A stretch of DNA of 64,000 nucleotides from Macrotrachela quadricornifera (lineage: Eukaryota; Rotifera; Eurotatoria; Philodinida; Philodinidae), in assembly GCA_022393335.1 (NCBI GenBank), contig JAJEKB010020545.1, forward strand, positions 1 to 64,000, in the 5' to 3' direction. The notes beneath the pieces were generated by a model. The model was not told the DNA's origin, made no database searches, and worked only from the letters and a program-made list of their open reading frames with translations. The position numbers and the translations under genes are program-made. Shown here one piece after another: positions 56,985 to 64,000 of this stretch (its first letter is position 1; every line of letters starts with the position of its first letter).

Positions 56985-57800
56985 TTAGTTTTTACAAATA
57001 ATTTTTCCTATACAAACAAAACAACTGAGAAGAAGAACAATAAAAATACCATAATAAATAATAAGTGTCCAAAATGCACAATTATAAAGTACAGAATGAC
57101 AATATGTTTTTGCCATAGTTGAATCGGAAAATTGTACAAATCCTCTTACAGAAAATACAATAATTCCACCCTAAAGATAATATATTTTGAATTCTGTATT
57201 ACAAAAAAAAAACATAAAGTTTGCGACAGAAGAATATTCAAATGATAACTTACTGTTATTATCAAAGCAAGCATTATAATAACATACAGAATAAGTATAC
57301 AAATAAAAATTGCAAATGTACAACACCATACACGTAGACATTCGAAACAAGACTCCCAACATGTTTCTTTCTTTTCGCTTTCCGGTACTATGACACCTAT
57401 TAATCCAATACTCTATTGGTAAAAGCAAAAGAGAACTTTTATGTAAGATATAAAAATTAAAAAGAAAATCTCTTACCGGTAAAAAAAGAAGAATAAATAA
57501 AATTTCTAACACAGCTGAGACAATAACGTAATTAGAAATCGATGGTCGAATAGGACAATGATTGTAATAAATAATTCCAAGAGTTAATTTTACTATTGGA
57601 ATAACCAGTATTAGACAAATACATAAGAGGAATTTTGTCATAAAAGAAAGTTTTATGTGAAATAAATTTTTGATCTTTGATTTTGTGTCATCAAAATTCC
57701 TTCGTACAAATGTTTCCGTTTGTAATGATTGAAATATTGGATCATTGTTCGAATGTTTCATTAATTTCCGTCTTTTATATTGTATGTAATCTGCTTTCAT
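56985..57800 (-). CDS. Four-helix membrane protein, unknown function
   Basis: Three exons on the minus strand: 57800-57477, 57412-57254 and 57170-56985, in frame, 222 residues. A cytoplasmic basic N-terminus of about 50 residues is followed by four hydrophobic helices (FLLCICLILVIPIVKLTLGII; IVSAVLEILFILLFLPSIGLI; FAIFICILILYVIIMLALI; TLIIYYGIFIVLLLSCFVCI). Cysteines are concentrated in the loop between helices 2 and 3 (ETCWESCFECLRVWCC). Similar short four-pass proteins are frequent in bdelloid genomes. I cannot name a family or role. The start is the first ATG of an open frame. Confidence 0.7.
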
Positions 57801-57869
57801 AATCGAATACTTAACAACACATATTATTACTTTAATTTATATAGTTTATATGTGGAAAAAAACACAAAG

Positions 57870-58010
57870 ATGACATCACTTCCATTTTTTTTACAAAGAC
57901 AACCTATTGATATGTTTTTTCCTTTAATGATTCAAAAAGTAATTTCAATATTTGATTTATATCAACTTCCAAAAGATTGTGCAAGACTAAATATACTTAC
58001 GATGCTCTGA
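57870..58010 (+). CDS. Short unrecognised ORF, divergent from the four-helix gene
   Basis: A 46-residue frame from ATG (MTSLPFFLQRQPIDMFF) begins 69 bp from the start of the oppositely oriented membrane-protein gene. Without a recognisable domain it may be a first exon, a relic or chance. Confidence 0.2.
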   Translation: MTSLPFFLQRQPIDMFFPLMIQKVISIFDLYQLPKDCARLNILTML

Positions 58011-59092
58011 AGTAGGAGTGTTATTTTATTTTTATGTTTCATTATAATAAAGAATAAAGGCTGATTTATGCAAATTTTCTTGATTGCATTCAAGAATTTA
58101 ATCCCGAAATTGAGAGGTATGTTCAGATTTCCAAAAAAGGAAATTTTCATATACCAATAAAAGGCATAAAATCATAGATTTGAGGATCCCTACCCGACGA
58201 AATAGAAGAAATTTCAGTAATTTCGGAAATTTGCCTACTGATGAAATCTTCATATTGATATTAGCAGTTACTGATGATCCAAGATACTTCTGTGTACTCG
58301 TATTGTACTTCGGGAGTACAGAAACCTTGCTTTTTCCCCTTGATAATGACCCATTTCCACAGCAAGAAATCTTGTTTTTATTCTTTGAACTTTTAGAATC
58401 TAAAGGCTATTAATGGATATAAATTATAATACTGAATGTCTCTAGCTGCATTAGGCGAAATTGTTACGCTTACAATCGTGAGAGAAAACCCATCAATCTT
58501 ATCTACAAACTAGAGAGGAAATCATATCAAACTCACGACTGCTATTTGTATTATATATATTCATTAACGAATTTTTCAATCTTTAATATATCAGTTATTT
58601 TTTTTCTTATTGCTGCAAGAAAATATGGAAAATATTAATATCTGCAATATCATAAACTTGAGGTTGTCCTTACAAAATGGACACATTTGATGACAATTTC
58701 ATTCTCTTATTTCGATATTTTCATGTTTAAATTTCTAGTGCCTACACGAAATATAAAATAGAAACTGTTGTTGACTTAGTTTAAACAATTTTAAAATAAT
58801 TTTTCAAGAATTTATTTATACAATATAATAGAAAAATGTCAATATTACTTCACCAATGTCATCATAATACGAACAACAAATAAATATTTTGCATTAATAC
58901 AATCATGATAATTGTTTATCAGTAAAATACCACTAAAGAATTGCATATCCACAAATAGATATTCAATGTTTTTCATATGATTTGCTCTTACATTGAGACT
59001 CAAATCATTTTCTTTCAGTTACGAAAATGATTTGATCAAATGTAAACAATTAGGATAAAAATAACTTAATCGTAATATATTCTGTATTATGA
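58011..59092. other. Intergenic stretch
   Basis: A frame at 58180-58413 lacks an ATG and is unrecognised. No other content. Confidence 0.35.
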
Positions 59093-59902
59093 TTAAGTTT
59101 TCTCTTGACGAAAACGAAAAGTCGCCCAAATATAAATATGATCACTACCAAATTTTTTTAATGACTCTTCAAGTGTATGATCAGATGTATCCCATGCTTT
59201 ACCATGTTCAATACATTCAAGTTGATTGGGATTGTATACAATATGATCAATGATCATATTCGGCCAAATATATTCTGGATCGGCATACCAAGTAGGAATT
59301 TGTGCATTTTTAGATGATTCAGAAAAAACATTTTCAAAACCAATCCATTCGAATTCATGTTGATCTTTAATTTCAGTATTGAAATCACCTGCCATGAGCG
59401 TAATCGAATGTTGAGTACCAAGTAAAACATTACATCTATTTTGAATCATTTTTGCTTGATCTACTCGATGATTATAATCAAGATGAATATTCAATAGATA
59501 AAGATTTTTCGAAGGAATATTAATAATTTGTATGGTTTCACCCCTCTGTAAATCGAGAATTCCACTTGTAATTTTTATTTCAGATGCATATGAATAATTC
59601 TTACGAATTAAAGTGAGAAGTCCATTTGATTTTGAAACTGACGTTGGATTATTGGCAATAAATTCAAAAAAATAATCATCACCTAATCTTTCTTTAAATT
59701 GACATAATTGATCTTCTTGTGCTTCTTGAATCATAATAATATCATGAGCGAGCGAACAGATGTGTTTAATAATTAATTCCAAACGTGTTTGATCATCAGC
59801 AGCTAAGTCATACGTTGTAGGATACCATTCTTTGAATACCCAACATGGTGCTAAAATATTCCAGCTAAGTAATGACAAATCACGTGATGATGTAGAAGTC
59901 AT
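59093..59902 (-). CDS. Endonuclease/exonuclease/phosphatase (EEP) family phosphoesterase
   Basis: Single frame of 269 residues from ATG. The EEP catalytic set is complete: N15 in SWNIL, E60 in IMIQEAQ, H140 in NIHLD, D173 and N175 in AGDFNTE, D219-H220 in IIDHIVY, and D254-H255 in SDHIYIWATF. The family uses magnesium to cleave phosphodiesters or phosphomonoesters in DNA, RNA (deadenylases, tyrosyl-DNA phosphodiesterase 2) or lipids. No targeting peptide or extra domain, so substrate cannot be set; the compact length is close to TDP2-type or angel-type cores. No introns seen. It lies between unrelated genes with its own promoter upstream at 59903-60482. Confidence 0.88.
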   Translation of the reverse strand: MTSTSSRDLSLLSWNILAPCWVFKEWYPTTYDLAADDQTRLELIIKHICSLAHDIIMIQEAQEDQLCQFKERLGDDYFFEFIANNPTSVSKSNGLLTLIRKNYSYASEIKITSGILDLQRGETIQIINIPSKNLYLLNIHLDYNHRVDQAKMIQNRCNVLLGTQHSITLMAGDFNTEIKDQHEFEWIGFENVFSESSKNAQIPTWYADPEYIWPNMIIDHIVYNPNQLECIEHGKAWDTSDHTLEESLKKFGSDHIYIWATFRFRQEKT

Positions 59903-60482
59903 TTCTAAAATAAAATATTCACTTTAGCGAAAAAAAAACAAAACAATTAATTACATTCAAATATTAGTTTTACATACCTCTCTTGTAGAATTATACAAAA
60001 TCGACAAAAAAATGCTCGTATTGGGATGAGAGAAAATTTGACAATAACACAATTGTTTATTTTTCATGTGTCATCATAGGACTAGCTATGATCCAATCAG
60101 AAATAAGTTTTCAAATTTTATGTATTTGAACATCGGCAGATATAGTCTGTGCGAGTTCAAATTTTCTCTTTTCTTATTTTGAATTTATTTTGAAAATTTT
60201 TCTTGATTAATTGATTTTTACTTTTATTTTCATTTGAAACTAACACCATCTATAAAAAAATTGACGTAATGTCGCCTCTCAGCCGATTAGATCCGATGAT
60301 ATATTAATACATCAATACAAAAATACGAATCAGCAAGTCAAGAGACGTAAATCATGCAAAATAGAAAACGATTAAAACTTCATCATACAAACCGATGATA
60401 TATACGCAAGACCTTTAACATGACTAACTGATATTCGTTCAAAGACTATATCTTGAGCATATATGTATAATGTTGGTAAATT
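59903..60482. other. Intergenic stretch
   Basis: Nothing recognised apart from the upstream region of the EEP gene. Confidence 0.35.
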
Positions 60483-60851
60483 TCATCTCAACGAATAGCA
60501 ATAGATCGAAAAATGGCCATTTACTAGTCCATTGCTTGATTCCATTATTCCAAAGACTAGGTGTCCCGAAACTTCAATGATTTCGAGACCATATTCAACA
60601 AAATTGTTCTTAAAAACCTTGGTTTGGAGTAAATCATCCTGCAGAACATTAAAATCGGCATCGTTATCATACTTGATAAACCCGCCATTTCGAACGACAC
60701 CTAATAATGTATCATCTTCAATCGTGTAACGAATTCCATATTGACTAAAGAGACCGTTGGTCATGTCAACAATATCATTCAACTTTTCTTTCTCTAATCT
60801 TTGTTGTATATTTGCATAATCAATATTTGTTATGAGGATCGATTGTTCCAT
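60483..60851 (-). pseudogene. LicD-type nucleotidyltransferase-fold fragment
   Basis: From the ATG at 60851 (MEQSILITNIDY) about 122 residues are open. The segment GIRYTIEDDTLLGVVRNGGF followed by KYDNDADF matches the core of LicD/fukutin-related proteins, where the pattern is LxxGTLLGxxRxxGFIPWDDDxD, metal-binding Asp residues included. The family transfers phosphocholine or ribitol-phosphate to glycans. The usual domain runs well beyond 150 residues, and here it stops after HFSIYCYSLR, so the C-terminal half is missing. Either a truncated copy or an exon whose partners I cannot see. An acceptor upstream is possible because the frame stays open to 60857. Confidence 0.6.
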
Positions 60852-60857
60852 ATTCAA

Positions 60858-61945
60858 ATGGCACAGGGATTCTTTGATATTTTGTTATCTAAATTCAATA
60901 AAACATGACAATAGACCTATGTAGTCACTATTTAGATGGTCAGAAACATGAAATTAATACGTTATCGCAACTACTATTTTTCTTCCTTCTACAGCATTTT
61001 CACGAGTCAAATATGTTCGCAACATTTGAAAAAAAGTCTATACTCGAAGATATGTAAAAGAGACTTTCAAATACATTACCTATTAAATTTCTGATTTACT
61101 GCATGTAAAAAAAAAATATTTTAATCCACTTTATTGAAGAGATGTATTATAAATGACTATTACTGTTCAATCTCTATATTTTATAAAAAGCAAAGAGACA
61201 AAGAAACAATGAACAATTCAACAATTGATCGGTATATTGATCAGTAGAAGTTCATGGACGATAAATGAATATCTGGAGAGCAGCCATACATTCGCTACAC
61301 ATTATAGAATCCATTGATCTTAATTTCAGTAGTAATATCAAGGATTTATTATGTTCATTACATCCATCACTATTTGAAATATAATCTCATAATTAATTTT
61401 ATATCTTATCTGTCCTTAACAAATGCTCATTTATATCCATAAATAATTAATCATCACGTTATTATACATGTAAAACAAACAAATTAATCCTAATGTTTTT
61501 TCTTATTCAACACTATTTCAACTGTCTCATTGATTGAATGAATTATTTGTATATATATTGAATAATTTTTTTTCTATTCTAAATGTAATAGTTATTCAAT
61601 ATACACATAGATAATTCACTCAATCGATAAGATTTCATCTTTTCATTGCTTTGGAACAGAGACAATAGTTCACTGTATTAAGAAATTTTTTATTTTTATT
61701 TCGGAAGCCCGTTGAATGGCTATATATTGGGCACAGAGAAATCCTCCTTGGTGAAACAAAAAATATCGTGAAGAACCTTCCCATACATGTGTTGGATACC
61801 TCATCGAAGGGTATGCCTCCTTTGTGTTTTTTTTTCAACTTGCCAAAGTTTTTCGGTCACGCGTGCGCATGTACTTTTCAGAATATAAATAAAACATACG
61901 CTTTCGAAATAAAATCTATAATTTCGAAGAGAAACCAAAAGAATT
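60858..61945. other. AT-rich intergenic stretch
   Basis: No gene recognised. At 61838-61760 on the minus strand a short frame (HKGGIPFDEVSNTCMGRFFT) may belong to the TPR relic next to it. Confidence 0.35.
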
Positions 61946-62191
61946 TCAAGTGCAATTTTTCTCTTTCGATGTCAACGTTATGGTTATATATATTTGAAGA
62001 TCTGAGTGTTTTGCAGGTAGTAAATGCTGTTCAATTTCTAAAGTACGTTCAAAAAATGAGAGTGCTTTCAAATAGTTCTCCATGTTCTCGCAAACATCAT
62101 CTATATTACTGTAAGAAACAGCCAACGCTGGATGATTTGGAAAAAGAGCTTTTTTGTTCAAGTAAATGTTTTTCAGTTCCATTAGACTCAC
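61946..62191 (-). pseudogene. Kinesin-light-chain-like TPR fragment
   Basis: On the minus strand the frame contains NHPALAVSYSNIDDVCENME followed by NYLKALSFFERTLEIEQHLL and PAKHSDLQ. This is about one and a third tetratricopeptide units of the kinesin-light-chain/NPHP3 type, consensus 'HPxLATSYNNIGxVYxxMGDYxKALxxYExALEI'. Such TPR arrays are abundant in bdelloids. Upstream and downstream frames are broken, so this is a relic. The 151-residue plus-strand frame at 61768-62223 is its antisense shadow. Confidence 0.65.
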
Positions 62192-63335
62192 AAAAGAAAA
62201 TGGATAAAAAGAGATACAGCTAAAGGCTCCAACATTCTTTTTTCTTTGCTCTTTATTGGATCACAAATTTTCTGAAGCACAGAAGTATTCCGAGGTTGTG
62301 AAGATTGAATGTCAAATAATTTGTGCATAGAAGCGTTTGCTCCCTTTTTCTCTGATCTAGAACGAGTCGAGCTGTGTGACAAGTCTATAAAATTGCACAA
62401 AACTCAACACAATTTGCCGTGAGACGAAAATAGGTTTTGTAGATTCCTAAAAATTTTGTTTTCTTTTGCAGTCGTTTTGGGAAAAATAACTTTCACTAAA
62501 ACTATGAAATAAGACAGACGCCCATACTGATGATGTTTGCTCAAAAAATAAAGCTCTTGAGACATATCCAATTGGGTACAGCACTTGTGCAATCGTTAAA
62601 GTTTTGCACATTCTAAAAAGTACTGCTTCTCTTACGACGTTTTAAAGACATCACGTATATTTATTTAATTTATACGAAGTTATTTAATGCTTCTAACATC
62701 TGAAGTAGTCACGCTACGAATGACTACTTCAAAACGAAATTCTTTACAAATGCTAAATGATCTTTCAAATTGGCTACACTAAGACAGCTTTTAAATTTTC
62801 GTAAAGAGAGTAATTTTTGATATTTTTATAGAATTTGCTTTGTTGCGAACAATTGTTTTCACTCATATTTTCGCAATGGGACACCCATGGTTAAATGCAT
62901 AAAAGGCTTGGAAATGATGTATTCTCGTAAGATATGAAGCTTAAAACTATGCGAGATTCGAGCCTTATGGGTCTTGTAGCCCTCACCGCTACGGTCTCAA
63001 TGTCAACATGTTATTTCATTCTATATCGAATACACGAGCTACTTTCTACCGAAGACGTCCTTCGATCATATTTATTCTATTAGCAAATACATCTCATCCG
63101 AAGACAATCGAGACAAAACTTTGTAACTATTAGTTATCGTCAACGATCAACAGCTTCTCAGTAGTACATAACAATAGTTACATCATGATAGATGAACACC
63201 ATAGTGCAAATCACAAAGAAAAAGCGAAGAGTTTTTATTGTTGTTCTTCTCAAAAATACCAGAAACTACATGCAGTGACACACAGATTCGACGATCAATG
63301 TTCATTTATTGTAAAGCTATCCCCAGTTACTCCAA
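62192..63335. other. Intergenic stretch with a hairpin and a tRNA-like block
   Basis: Perfect stem GAAGTAGTCA / TGACTACTTC at 62702-62730 with a 9-nt loop. At 62950-63000 the minus strand shows GTAGC(GGTGAGG)GCTAC, like a tRNA D arm, and GGCTCGAATCT, like a B box, but no anticodon arm, so it may be a SINE relic. No gene otherwise. Confidence 0.35.
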
Positions 63336-64000
63336 CTATGGCCAAGCCAATTGTTGATTTCTCCTAACAGAGTTAGTAATGTCCCATTCTAGTTGTCTTT
63401 CAATATTGTTGTAGCCGAGGTCCAGTTCGATGAGTGTCTGGATGGTAAAATGAAGATAAAGATATCAGAGAGAGATGGGAAGAAAGTGATACTCACTCTG
63501 TTGGTCAATAGCGCATCTGCCAGATATTGTGCTCCTATAGCTCCGATTTGATTTTCTCTGAGCTCCAACATGGTGAGTGTCTGTGGAGAAGTGAAATTAA
63601 AGATGCAAGAGAGATAGGAAAAAAGTAATACTCACGCTGTTAGTTCGCAGTGCGCCTGCCAGATGCTGTGCTCCTTGAGCTCCAATCTGATTGCGTCGAA
63701 GATCCAGTTTAGTGAGTGTCTGCATAAAGAAATAAAGATAAAGTTGCGAGACATATAGGAAAAAAGTGACACTCACATTGTTAGTTCGCAGTGTATCTGT
63801 CATATATTGTGCTCCTTGAGGTCCAATTTCATTAAAATAGAGCTCCAGTGTGGTGAGTGTCTGTGTGGAGAAGTGAAGGTAAGTATGCGAGAGAGATGGG
63901 AAGAAAATGGCACTTACGCTGTTGCTTCGTAGTGCATTTGCTAAATGATATGCTCCTTTAGCTCCGATATCATTGGATCCTAGGTTCAATGCGACTAGTG
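63336..64000 (-). CDS. NLR-like leucine-rich-repeat gene, 3' end, one repeat per exon
   Basis: Minus-strand exons: 64000-63918 (cut by the window edge by one base), 63860-63777, 63719-63636, 63580-63497 and terminal 63437-63336 ending in TAG. Each full internal exon is 84 nt and encodes one 28-residue LRR such as TLTKLDLRRNQIGAQGAQHL followed by AGALRTNS, the ribonuclease-inhibitor type found in NLRC3-like proteins. Introns are 57, 57, 55 and 59 nt, begin GTGAGT or GTAAGT, and are similar to each other, so exon plus intron is the duplicated unit. The two 57-nt introns are free of stops in frame. The terminal exon codes a diverged half repeat. The N-terminal part (perhaps NACHT or other) lies outside the window. 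Role inferred: protein recognition. Confidence 0.85.

Noticed and set aside
61768..62223. 151-residue plus-strand ORF
   Set aside because: Antisense to the TPR relic, whose minus-strand frame carries the recognisable motif.
63185..63367. 60-residue plus-strand ORF beside the LRR gene
   Set aside because: Overlaps the terminal LRR exon and has no recognisable content.
1..64000. CRISPR arrays, bacterial operons or ribosome binding sites
   Set aside because: Spliceosomal introns and eukaryotic gene families throughout; no direct-repeat/spacer pattern seen.

Overview
The window looks like nuclear DNA from a bdelloid rotifer (Rotaria or Adineta type). This rests on the whole gene set, not one marker. 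The DNA is AT-rich, and most introns are 50-60 nt with GT-AG ends. The families present are typical of bdelloids: NHL-repeat proteins with the 'VAGGNGQGN' linker, NLR-like 28-residue leucine-rich repeats, kinesin-light-chain TPR fragments, and mosaic LDLa/EGF seven-helix receptors. There are many cut-and-paste DNA transposons. I saw no recognisable LTR or LINE element. Species assignment is inference.

Layout. 0-10 kb is gene-poor: a decayed LRR exon at the left edge, a 33-bp tandem repeat, three long fold-back palindromes and a GGGCA-rich inverted repeat. 10.5-12.7 kb holds a six-exon, membrane-anchored NHL protein on the minus strand. 13-22.5 kb is mostly repeats (a 161-bp tandem, a hAT derivative keeping its transposase C-terminus, a fold-back, a 32-bp tandem) around a double-BTB KCTD-like gene at 17.7 kb. 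22.6 kb has a second NHL protein, apparently secreted. 24-26 kb has palindromic elements. 26.5-37.6 kb is the densest part: a beta-carbonic anhydrase, a mucin-like single-pass membrane protein, a serine racemase/threonine dehydratase-like enzyme (tail to tail with the previous gene) and a membrane-tethered multicopper oxidase. 40.3-43.8 kb is a broken NmrA-like oxidoreductase gene carrying a Tc1 element in one intron and a mariner-type derivative in another. 46.5-51.1 kb is a single-exon 1508-residue receptor. 51.7-52.0 kb is a small secreted cysteine-rich protein. 52.2-55.0 kb is a cluster of four non-autonomous DNA elements. 55.2-60.9 kb has a truncated BTB/GTPase protein, a four-helix membrane protein, an EEP-family phosphoesterase and a LicD fragment. 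The right edge carries a TPR relic and the 3' end of an LRR gene in which each repeat is one exon.

There is no operon-like logic. Genes are interspersed with mobile DNA. The shared theme is surface and secreted proteins (two NHL proteins, mucin-like protein, oxidase, receptor, small Cys-rich protein) beside a few enzymes that may have been acquired laterally. I did not find one convincing new multi-gene system. The strongest observations are the Tc1 insertion inside a splice donor that rebuilt a GT donor, the one-repeat-per-exon LRR array with some stop-free introns of a multiple of three, the mosaic receptor, the small secreted Cys-rich protein and the clipped BTB-GTPase. Exon boundaries were read by eye from frame, splice sites and family similarity.
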